DNA of 22,092 nucleotides. It comes from a virus. Positions 8,130 through 13,786 of this stretch are shown in pieces. The DNA lies in IMG/VR virus record IMGVR_UViG_3300024518_001502, positions 1 through 22,092 of that record, one strand, 5' to 3'. The notes below the pieces were generated by a model, which was not told the origin of the DNA, did no database searches, and worked only from the letters and a program-made list of their open reading frames with translations. How positions within the stretch are numbered: position 1 is the first letter of the stretch; every line of letters begins with the position of its first letter. The position numbers and the translations under genes are program-made.

Positions 8130-9135
8130 CGGAAGTGGAACTTATACTCTCCCTGCTGGGAATCCTGTAGTAACAGGAACAACTATTGATGCATCGTGGG
8201 CTAATAACACGATGAACGATCTTGTTACTGAGATGACAGACAGTTTATCTCGTAGTGGTAAGGGCGGGATGCTTACAGCATTTGAATTTGCTGATGGAAC
8301 AGCGGCTCTTCCGGGCCTTGCTTTTACAAGTGAAGTATCCTCTGGGTTCTACCGAGCGGCTACTAATGATGTCAGGGCTTCCATTGCTGGTGTTGATAGG
8401 GCACGATGGAGAGTTGATGCGGCTAACCCGTTCCAGATATGGTCTAGTGCTGCGTGGGCAAATGTTCTTGCAGATATAGACACTACCATTACTTCTGATT
8501 GGGTATTCAGTGGGCTACTAACTGTCCCTGTTGCTAGTGTTACAGCGCATGAGGCATCTATTGATCATGATGCCCTAGCGAATTTCTTAGCTGCTGAGCA
8601 TATTGACTGGGCGATTACAGGTGCAGAAAATTTGCATACTGATCGTATTCCAGCGGCAACTCTTACGGCTATTGGTGGGGTTGAACGAGCTACACAGGCA
8701 GAAGTTGATGCAGGGACTGATGTAAGCCGGTATGTTACTCCAGAGACTTTAACTGCTCATGCTAGTACTCCCATAACTGGGGCTTGGACCCCTTCTGCCT
8801 ATGTTGGGTTTTCAGTAGATCCAACGATAGTATTTCATTATCAGGTATTAGGTCAGGTCGTAACTGTGTGGGCCTTTTCGGGAACTACGGTTGGTACGAG
8901 TGATACTGCTGGCTTTACTTGGACTTGTAGTGGAAGTATGCCTGCGGCGATTACACCGACTACCCAGAGTGCTGCTGCTACTTATGTCCAAGATAATTCA
9001 AGTAATGAAGGTGGGATAGTAAATATTAGTAATGCGGGAGTTATGGCATTTTCTAAGAGTGATGGATCTGTATGGACAGGATCAGGTAGCAATGGCCTCT
9101 TAACAGGGGCTACCTTTACTTACAACTTAGATTAG
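8119..9135 (+). CDS. tail fibre / receptor-binding protein
   Basis: TTAGGAGAG (8105-8113) precedes ATG 8119. The N-terminal module GSGTYTLPAGNPVVTGTTID followed by ANNTMNDLVTEMTDSLSR is the classic virion-attachment start of phage tail fibres. It is followed by DGTAALPGLAFTSEVSSGFY and a VDRARW strand. The middle contains HDALANFLAAEHIDW and ATQAEVDAGTDVSRYVTPET, both recurrent fibre-shaft/trimerisation motifs. The C-terminal 120 residues are a Thr/Ser/Gly-rich beta domain (from about residue 218, GAWTPSAYVG) likely to be the receptor-binding tip. At 338 aa it is short. The N-terminus should bind the hub and the tip should decide host range. Confidence 0.88.
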   Translation: MARDGSGTYTLPAGNPVVTGTTIDASWANNTMNDLVTEMTDSLSRSGKGGMLTAFEFADGTAALPGLAFTSEVSSGFYRAATNDVRASIAGVDRARWRVDAANPFQIWSSAAWANVLADIDTTITSDWVFSGLLTVPVASVTAHEASIDHDALANFLAAEHIDWAITGAENLHTDRIPAATLTAIGGVERATQAEVDAGTDVSRYVTPETLTAHASTPITGAWTPSAYVGFSVDPTIVFHYQVLGQVVTVWAFSGTTVGTSDTAGFTWTCSGSMPAAITPTTQSAAATYVQDNSSNEGGIVNISNAGVMAFSKSDGSVWTGSGSNGLLTGATFTYNLD

Positions 9136-9144
9136 GGAAGATAA

Positions 9145-9498
9145 ATGACTCTTAAACAGAAAGTAGAGGGGAACCCTGTGTTTACATCTCTAACAATTAT
9201 TGCTATCATAGCAGCGGCTATCACAGGTCTTGGTACGATTACAGGAGCCTATGACGCTAGCCATACTAGCGAAGCAGAGCTAGTAGTATCGCATCCTGTA
9301 CAGCAATCTCAGGTTGATGCGGTTAAAGTTTTATCTGTGTGCTCTACTCTAGACATACGGATAGCTATGGTAGAAGAACAGATATACCAGATGGAAGTAT
9401 CAGGAACTAATTCACCCCGTCTTGTTGAGAAGAAGCGCGATCTCCGTAAGATGGAACAGCAGTATCGTACTCTAAATTGCGCTAGTCTACTAAAATAA
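9145..9498 (+). CDS. single-pass membrane protein with coiled-coil ectodomain (spanin-like candidate)
   Basis: GGGAAG about 5 nt before ATG 9145 is the likely ribosome site. Residues 12-34 (VFTSLTIIAIIAAAITGLG) form one transmembrane segment after a short basic N-terminus, predicting N-in/C-out topology. Residues 55-112 are two charged helices (AVKVLSVCSTLDIRIAMVEE; LVEKKRDLRKMEQQYRTLNC) joined by a Gly-Thr-Asn-Ser-Pro turn. Cys66 and Cys112 sit near the open ends of that hairpin and could pair in the periplasm. Position just before the endolysin and holin suggests a lysis role such as an inner-membrane spanin. No outer-membrane partner gene was seen beside it, so the spanin label is tentative. 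Confidence 0.6.
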   Translation: MTLKQKVEGNPVFTSLTIIAIIAAAITGLGTITGAYDASHTSEAELVVSHPVQQSQVDAVKVLSVCSTLDIRIAMVEEQIYQMEVSGTNSPRLVEKKRDLRKMEQQYRTLNCASLLK

Positions 9499-9508
9499 GG
9501 AAAACGAA

Positions 9509-9715
9509 ATGAGCACACCAGCACAAATGCTCCCCATCCCTCGGGAAGTTGATCTTACAACCCATGAAGGTATGGCCTCGGAACTCTTAGCTTTGCTCAC
9601 ACAATCCAATCTCCAAGTACCTATTTCTAAGAACAAAGAAATGGGTGAACTTTTGGATTGGTTAGAAGCTATTAAGGAAGGTCAACTTTTTGTGACAGAA
9701 GTAGCCAAGCAATGA
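9509..9715 (+). CDS. small acidic protein in the lysis block, 68 aa
   Basis: TAAGG (9496-9500) stands upstream of ATG 9509, and the stop overlaps the endolysin start as ATGA (9712-9715), so the gene is clearly part of the lysis operon. The product has two predicted helices (HEGMASELLALLTQSN and KEMGELLDWLEAIKEGQLF), no Cys, no membrane segment and no signal peptide, so it should be cytoplasmic. I do not recognise a family. Its placement between the coiled-coil membrane protein and the endolysin suggests a regulator or chaperone of lysis, but that is speculation. Confidence 0.65.
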   Translation: MSTPAQMLPIPREVDLTTHEGMASELLALLTQSNLQVPISKNKEMGELLDWLEAIKEGQLFVTEVAKQ

Positions 9716-10053
9716 GACTTGGAACTAAGCAGGAGCTCTTTGCAGAGCTCCTTGCTGCTCACATTACTTGGCTCTACGAAATGGGCTACCGTGTCCGTAT
9801 AGGGGATGTTTTTGCACATGACCGCCACAGGCGGGGAAGCTGTCACTTCATCAAGATAGCAGCGGATCTAAACCTGTTTAAAGACGGAGAATACTTGATT
9901 GAAACAGAGGATCATCGTGAGTCAGGCGAAAAGTGGGAGAGTCGGCATGAACTATGCCGCTGGGGAGGAAACTGGGACAAGGATGATCACCCCGGAGAAC
10001 CTGGGGAAGATGACGGGAATCATTATTCACTTATACACGAGGGAAGGATGTGA
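9712..10053 (+). CDS. endolysin, M15-type L,D-peptidase (zinc metallopeptidase)
   Basis: The 113-aa product matches the small phage M15 peptidoglycan peptidase type. The first zinc motif is SCHFIKIAADLNLFKDGEYL with His45 and Asp52 as likely ligands. A KWE segment (Glu76) follows, then RWGG (83-86), and the second His in GNHYS (His104). The common form is H......A.DLNLF.DG.YL...G..WE....RWGG....D.NHFS. These enzymes cut the L-Ala-D-Glu or D-Ala peptide bond of peptidoglycan at lysis. No signal peptide is present, so release should depend on the holin encoded next (GTGA overlap at 10050-10053). An insertion with GEPGEDDG lies just before the last His. Confidence 0.85.
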   Translation: MRLGTKQELFAELLAAHITWLYEMGYRVRIGDVFAHDRHRRGSCHFIKIAADLNLFKDGEYLIETEDHRESGEKWESRHELCRWGGNWDKDDHPGEPGEDDGNHYSLIHEGRM

Positions 10054-10463
10054 ACGTACTACAACTCATTGGTAGTATCTTTAAGCCAGCGGCTGAGCTT
10101 ATTGACAATATGCACACTTCTGAAGAAGAGAAACTTGTGCAGAAGGCAGTACTCCTTGAATTGCAAACAAAGTTCTTACAGGACGGACTACAGTATGAAT
10201 TGGCTCAGCTGGAAGCTAAGGCTGCGATTATTACTGCGGAAGTTAAGAGTGACCATTTTCTCACTTCTACTTGGCGTCCTATTACTATGCTTACTTTTCT
10301 TGCTCTGGTTGTTTGTGATCAGTTTGGTCTTCTTACTTTTCGTCTCGCTGATGATGCTTGGACTCTACTACAACTTGGCCTCGGCGGTTACGTCGTTGGC
10401 AGGTCTGTGGAAAAAGTAGTGCCCGCTATCACACAGGCACTCAAGAAGAAGGATGAGACCTAA
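10050..10463 (+). CDS. holin of the three-helix GTA/HP1-like family
   Basis: GTG 10050 overlaps the endolysin stop; GAGG (10039-10042) lies 7 nt upstream. The 137-aa protein has an amphipathic N-terminal helix, a charged helical region with AAIITAEVKSDHFLTSTWRP, then hydrophobic segments ITMLTFLALVVCDQFGLLTF (78-97) and WTLLQLGLGGYVVGRSVEK (104-122), ending in Lys residues. The TSTWRPI and GLGGYVVGRSVEK motifs are the hallmarks of the GTA_holin_3TM type. It would form inner-membrane holes that let the endolysin out. It is the last plus-strand gene; its TAA (10461-10463) overlaps the stop of the convergent minus-strand gene. Confidence 0.85.
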   Translation: MNVLQLIGSIFKPAAELIDNMHTSEEEKLVQKAVLLELQTKFLQDGLQYELAQLEAKAAIITAEVKSDHFLTSTWRPITMLTFLALVVCDQFGLLTFRLADDAWTLLQLGLGGYVVGRSVEKVVPAITQALKKKDET

Positions 10464-10852
10464 GCTATCCTCAGCAAACTTTTTCGCATCATTAACGAGA
10501 TAACTGCGCTGACCTTATTCGGGTTACTTTTGTTGTACTCTTTCAAGTTATTCGTGATAGTAGATCTCTTCAGCATATTACCTTTTTGAGTTTCCAGCAT
10601 CTTATCTATCTTTACTGCGATCTTGTGCTGCTGAGTACCGGGGGTAAGAACATCAATACCCTTATTGGTACGCCTCATCCTAGTTTCAGGGCTCATGTGC
10701 GGAACACCCCTATAGCCACTTTTATCGCTACCGTTTGTCTTGGATGCTTCCTCAATTGAAGCATAGGGGATATTCCATTCATTAAGCACGTTTAGAATAT
10801 CAGGTAATTTCCTGGCATCCACTGGTCCTACTGTGATTTGAAACTTAACCAT
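10460..10852 (-). CDS. unknown protein, 130 aa, possible winged-helix C-terminus
   Basis: ATG at 10852 has GGAG 7 nt upstream on the minus strand (CTCC at 10860-10863 on the plus strand). The N-terminal 35 residues look like an alpha/beta ferredoxin-like start (VKFQITVGPVDARKLPDILN, then VLNEWNIPYASIEE). The middle has a basic loop with SPETRMRRTNKGIDVLTPG. The C-terminus (QKGNMLKRSTITNNLKEYNK, then SAVISLMMRKSLLRI) resembles a small helix-turn-helix or winged-helix unit, so DNA binding is possible. It is the terminal gene of the minus-strand block and its stop overlaps the holin stop tail to tail. Separated from the upstream gene by a hairpin. Confidence 0.6.
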   Translation of the reverse strand: MVKFQITVGPVDARKLPDILNVLNEWNIPYASIEEASKTNGSDKSGYRGVPHMSPETRMRRTNKGIDVLTPGTQQHKIAVKIDKMLETQKGNMLKRSTITNNLKEYNKSNPNKVSAVISLMMRKSLLRIA

Positions 10853-10870
10853 CTTACATCTCCATAGTTA

Positions 10871-10910
10871 GAAAACAACAGGGGCTCGTCCGCTCATCTC
10901 TGCGCCCCTG
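10871..10910 (-). terminator. possible rho-independent terminator/attenuator hairpin
   Basis: On the minus strand a 7-bp perfect stem CAGGGGC/GCCCCTG (10904-10910 with 10879-10885) encloses an 18-nt loop and is followed by TTGTTTTC. It lies between the DUF3310 gene and the final minus-strand gene. The long loop and interrupted T tract make it a moderate candidate. The 109-nt gap it sits in holds no convincing ORF. Confidence 0.4.
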
Positions 10911-10961
10911 CGCTTGCAGAGCTAACTACCTAGTCGGACTTAGTTGGTACGCGGATTGGTG

Positions 10962-11198
10962 TCAGTCCTGATTAACGTACCCATCTTCGTCAGCCTGTAT
11001 TAGTTCAATGTACTTTTCAAGTGCGTGTTTTGCTTTCTCAAGGTCTTGCAGACCTCCCTTCTTCTTATGGCGCTCCACCCACTTAGTAATGATATACTGA
11101 AAGGGATCGTAGTTCAAGCGATAAGCTCTGTCCCAGTGTTCCTCCCCTCCCACCTTGTAGTGATCGCCACCTACTTGTCTTTTGTTAGCTTCATTCAT
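10962..11198 (-). CDS. DUF3310 family protein
   Basis: ATG at 11198 follows GGGAGG with a 6-nt spacer. The 78-aa sequence carries the family hallmarks: KRQVGGDHYKVGG near the start, a central FQYIITKWVERHKKKGGLQD and the DLEKAKHALEKYIELI helix. DUF3310 (SaV-like) proteins are small, all-helical and very common in phage early regions, often beside nucleotide-metabolism genes; their biochemical role is not settled. Here it follows an HD phosphohydrolase and a thymidylate synthase-fold enzyme, which agrees with that habit. Confidence 0.85.
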   Translation of the reverse strand: MNEANKRQVGGDHYKVGGEEHWDRAYRLNYDPFQYIITKWVERHKKKGGLQDLEKAKHALEKYIELIQADEDGYVNQD

Positions 11199-11248
11199 TT
11201 CTTGCCTCCCAGCAGGAGTAAAAGGGCTACGTCCTTACCCTGTTTGTA

Positions 11249-11383
11249 TCATGCTATACGGTCTAGGTAGAACCCAGCAAATTGGAGTATAAAAATTCCA
11301 ACAAGAGTCCATCGTATGTGAAGTACGTTCTTGTACAACCCGTGAGTAAAATCCTCAATGGGCATATCTCCATGATCATCCAA
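11249..11383 (-). CDS. small single-pass membrane protein, 44 aa
   Basis: A frame from TTG at 11383 to TGA at 11249 encodes 44 residues with an acidic, His-containing N-terminus (MDDHGDMPIEDFTHG) and one hydrophobic segment (WTLVGIFILQFAGFYL) ending in DRIA. GAGGAG stands 8 nt before the TTG, inside the end of the upstream HD gene; an in-frame ATG at 11365 is an alternative start, but its GGAG is only 2 nt away. It overlaps the HD gene by 8 nt, as expected for a coupled gene in this compact genome. The basic residues before the segment (K, H, R) and the single acidic-basic tail do not settle topology. Function unknown. Confidence 0.55.
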   Translation of the reverse strand: MDDHGDMPIEDFTHGLYKNVLHIRWTLVGIFILQFAGFYLDRIA

Positions 11384-11909
11384 AATGTATTCTCCTCACC
11401 CTAAGTTGATAATCAATATCATGCCTAAGCTCTTTCAATATTGCTTGGGCACTACTGGGTAATTTTACCCCGTCTAGTATTCGCAAGCCAGTTTCAAGAG
11501 CAGGTTTTAATTCCAAGTTCCCTTTGGTAACTTCATCCATAGCTGCATAGGTAAGATCCAGTATATCAGCAGCTTTGAACACATCGTACTCCATGCCGCT
11601 TAGAGTGGGTATATCGAGCTCATTAACAAACAGAAATCTTTCTTCAGCTTTGTCCAACGTTTGCTTTACTACTGGATTTCTGGCTTTGAAAGGGTAGGGA
11701 ATATCACCAGTCCATTGTTCTGCTAAGTCGTGCATCAAAGCATACATGATTAACTTTTTCGTGCATTTCTCCCCCAATAGAATACTGCACAACATAGCGA
11801 CATTCGCGCTATGCTGACCGATAGTATCTGGTACTATCGTCGGGTTAGCGTGATACCGAAGTACCCGATATCCTCGCCTAATTATTTCTACGCGCTGCCC
11901 ATTCTTCAC
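11376..11909 (-). CDS. HD-domain nucleotide phosphohydrolase (YfbR/DatZ-like)
   Basis: The 177-aa protein has the HD superfamily metal residues in order: His33 (TIGQHSANVAML), His60-Asp61 (ALMHDLAEQWTGDIPYPF) and Asp115 (FKAADILDL). The RYH...P..PDT.G.HS beginning and Glu64 are typical of 5'-deoxynucleotidase YfbR-type and phage dNTPase (DatZ-type) enzymes. The start is GTG 11909 with GGAG 8 nt upstream, so it overlaps the upstream thymidylate synthase-fold gene by 32 nt. It would remove phosphate from deoxynucleotides, recycling host nucleotides or lowering a competing canonical pool. Substrate cannot be read from sequence. Tight coupling to the synthase gene suggests joint action on the dNTP pool. 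Confidence 0.85.
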   Translation of the reverse strand: MKNGQRVEIIRRGYRVLRYHANPTIVPDTIGQHSANVAMLCSILLGEKCTKKLIMYALMHDLAEQWTGDIPYPFKARNPVVKQTLDKAEERFLFVNELDIPTLSGMEYDVFKAADILDLTYAAMDEVTKGNLELKPALETGLRILDGVKLPSSAQAILKELRHDIDYQLRVRRIHFG

Positions 11910-12834
11910 AAGCTATTCTCCAGTCATCTGCTGCTATTTTTTCAATGTAATAGTGCCTATTCTTTTTATCCACATAGGCATCATGAATTGGCGCTCCCAC
12001 ATTATTCATCCAAGTAGTTAAGAATTTGTAGCCTCCTGCTCTTACTAAGCGCAATAAAGTCTTACAATCTATAATGAAGTTCTCCCAATCTTCACCGTAC
12101 TGTAGTAGTGGGAATGATTGAAATGCTTCGTAGGTATCATAGCATTCTGTGCTCGTATACAGTTCTTCAAACTTCGGCATACCTGTGTAGATATGCAGGT
12201 TATTAGTGAACACATGGTAAGTCCCCTGTTTCATACCCACAGCTCTACTGATTAATTCGTGAAGCATGGTCATATGCACAGCATTCGCACCCATCATCCC
12301 CCAGATTAAATCATTTGATCTATTACAAACAGTCATGTTTAGTCTGTTGTCTTTATCTTTTCTGAAATAGATATGCGTATTGCATGGCCGGTCCGATGTT
12401 CTGGCTCTGTAACCATCGAAAACTGGATCCCACATCGTAAGAACTGCTTGACGTGTTTCGGGAGATGTCTGTAAAAGGCGTATGGTATCAGAAATTTGCG
12501 GTGAAGGATTGGTCCATCGCCAGCCGTAGGCTCCACGGAGAATTTTATTATCAGCATACTCTATCATCCTTTTGTTAAACTGGCTCAACCACACAGCATC
12601 GTTAGAACCTGCCATCATCCACACAAACTCCATACAATGAAAGAAAGGGTTAGCATCTCTAACAGGGTCGGTAAGGACACGTTCCCACGGTCTTTCTATA
12701 GTCAGCACAACGGGGTGAGGAATAGCTATCACTTCTCCGCCTCTACTGTTCTCTTTTTCCCCGTATGTACGCATCTTCCACAAAGCTTCTGTATATGCCT
12801 GTGGCACATTGGCCCCATAGATTTCAATAATCAT
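11878..12834 (-). CDS. thymidylate synthase-fold enzyme (thymidylate synthase or dUMP/dCMP hydroxymethylase)
   Basis: The 318-aa protein has the thymidylate synthase core: catalytic Cys151 in DRPCNTH, phosphate-binding Arg128 (ETRQAV) and Arg171 in NRSNDLIW, Asn184 in GANAVH, and His214/Tyr216 in NNLHIY. The folate-side Glu is Glu69 (MEFVWMMAG). Instead of the ThyA LGLPFN motif it has WGMMGANAVH, and by eye the Trp pair of ThyA (W80, W83) aligns to Met90 and Tyr93 in RMIEYAD. These features belong to the phage branch annotated either as thymidylate synthase or as pyrimidine hydroxymethylase, which transfers a one-carbon unit from methylene-THF and adds water rather than reducing. AAGGG precedes ATG 12834. 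Its neighbours favour hydroxymethylation; this is inferred. Confidence 0.85.
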   Translation of the reverse strand: MIIEIYGANVPQAYTEALWKMRTYGEKENSRGGEVIAIPHPVVLTIERPWERVLTDPVRDANPFFHCMEFVWMMAGSNDAVWLSQFNKRMIEYADNKILRGAYGWRWTNPSPQISDTIRLLQTSPETRQAVLTMWDPVFDGYRARTSDRPCNTHIYFRKDKDNRLNMTVCNRSNDLIWGMMGANAVHMTMLHELISRAVGMKQGTYHVFTNNLHIYTGMPKFEELYTSTECYDTYEAFQSFPLLQYGEDWENFIIDCKTLLRLVRAGGYKFLTTWMNNVGAPIHDAYVDKKNRHYYIEKIAADDWRIACEEWAARRNN

Positions 12835-12956
12835 GCTTGTAACCCTTTGTTTTTACTGCGGTTTACTACAGACTTGGTCGACTGGCTGTTTTTTTGGCAA
12901 TAGCTAGGCAAGGGGCTACCCGGGATTATGCGTCGAGCGGCCACTGGTAAAGCCAT
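12831..12956 (-). CDS. candidate small basic protein, 41 aa
   Basis: A frame runs from ATG 12956 to TGA 12831, filling the gap between the helical-domain gene (stop 2 nt before the ATG) and the thymidylate synthase-fold gene (ATGA overlap at 12831-12834). The product starts MALPVAARRIIPGSPLPSY and is Lys/Arg/Asn/Ser-rich afterwards, with one Cys. The upstream sequence GGCGGGAACTAAAT offers only a weak ribosome site. The exact fit and 4-nt stop/start overlap argue for translation; the weak site and unremarkable composition argue against. If it is not coding, this 124-nt stretch is an untranslated leader of the synthase gene. Confidence 0.4.
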   Translation of the reverse strand: MALPVAARRIIPGSPLPSYCQKNSQSTKSVVNRSKNKGLQA

Positions 12957-12958
12957 AT

Positions 12959-13786
12959 TTAGTTCCCGCCGTTGTATTTGCGCTTAGACCTACCTGTACC
13001 TGTGAGAACACGGCAATACTTGTCAAACTCGCACATACAGTTCTGCAAGTCTTGCATTTCGCCGATCCAATAAAGGTCATCTGCCACACCTCTGATTAAA
13101 CGAGGATACTCACCTGGAGTAACCTTATCATGCTCCCAGTACCACGCCAGCCCTCTAAGGCTCCCCGGTCCTGGGGCGCTGAAGCTCATCCGGTCGTCTG
13201 CATTTTGGAGAACGTGTCCTTCAGTATTTTTTAAGTCAGCCACTACCTGAGCAGCAAGGAAGCTGCCAATACCGTCTATTATCATAAGGCGATCATAGTA
13301 TTCTCGGCAAGTAGTTCCATGCTTGTATGGTAAGAGCATGTTAGCTTCTTGTAGTAGTTCTACGCAATAGTCTATCTTCGACATCTTCTGACCATGCGTA
13401 GTTATCAGGTACGCCCCGCCCCATATCTGAATCTTCTCTTTCTGAAGATCCTCCAGCATAGAAGCTAGTGTGTTCATTCGGTAAGGGTTCAGGTAGCCCA
13501 GTACTCGTAGCAACGTAGGTGGATAATTGAATATCCTAGCTGCCACCATACCTAGTTCAAGGCTTTGGCTTAGAGAATTATAGGTGTAGTTCTCTCTAAC
13601 CCATTTTGTTACTCTATCATCCTCACGATGTACATTGGTGAAATACGTAGTCTGAAAAACTCTATCATCACTCCAAGGACGAGGTTCTCCATCCTCTTTA
13701 AGAACTCTAATCGCTTCTCGTTCCTCTATCCAGTATGCCAGCAACTCCGGCGGCGTGTAACTTTTTCCATTGACCTCGAAAATCAA
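12959..13786 (-). CDS. 5-hmdU DNA kinase helical-domain family protein (ex alpha-glutamyl/putrescinyl thymidine pyrophosphorylase family)
   Basis: I set the start at TTG 13786 because GGGAGG stands 8 nt upstream; a TTG at 13828 would add 14 residues. Of 275 residues, the recognisable family pattern is: IEEREAIR and EPRPWSDD (N-terminus), FTNVHREDDRVTKWV (from residue 49), WGGAYLITTHG (about 122-132), a hairpin-like IDGIGSFLAAQVVADLK (170-186), DDRMSF (197-202), GPGSLRGL (206-213) and LQNCMCEFDKY (247-257) before a basic tail. This helical, DNA-glycosylase-like fold is known from enzymes acting on 5-hydroxymethyl-dU in phage DNA and from standalone proteins of unknown activity. No P-loop kinase domain is present. 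It overlaps the glycosyltransferase gene by 80 nt. Confidence 0.78.
   Translation of the reverse strand: MIFEVNGKSYTPPELLAYWIEEREAIRVLKEDGEPRPWSDDRVFQTTYFTNVHREDDRVTKWVRENYTYNSLSQSLELGMVAARIFNYPPTLLRVLGYLNPYRMNTLASMLEDLQKEKIQIWGGAYLITTHGQKMSKIDYCVELLQEANMLLPYKHGTTCREYYDRLMIIDGIGSFLAAQVVADLKNTEGHVLQNADDRMSFSAPGPGSLRGLAWYWEHDKVTPGEYPRLIRGVADDLYWIGEMQDLQNCMCEFDKYCRVLTGTGRSKRKYNGGN

Noticed and set aside
10069-10419. 116-codon plus-strand ORF overlapping the holin
   Set aside because: Leu-rich shadow of the holin's hydrophobic segments in another frame; the holin frame has the family motifs.
10861-10961. Possible tRNA or tRNA-like RNA in the gap after DUF3310
   Set aside because: No T-arm (GGTTCGA-type) sequence or four-arm folding could be made on either strand; a hairpin with a T-rich tail explains the visible pairing.
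12884-12901. Run of T on the plus strand as a terminator for plus-strand transcription
   Set aside because: The adjacent stem is only a few base pairs and there is no plus-strand gene upstream of it in this block.
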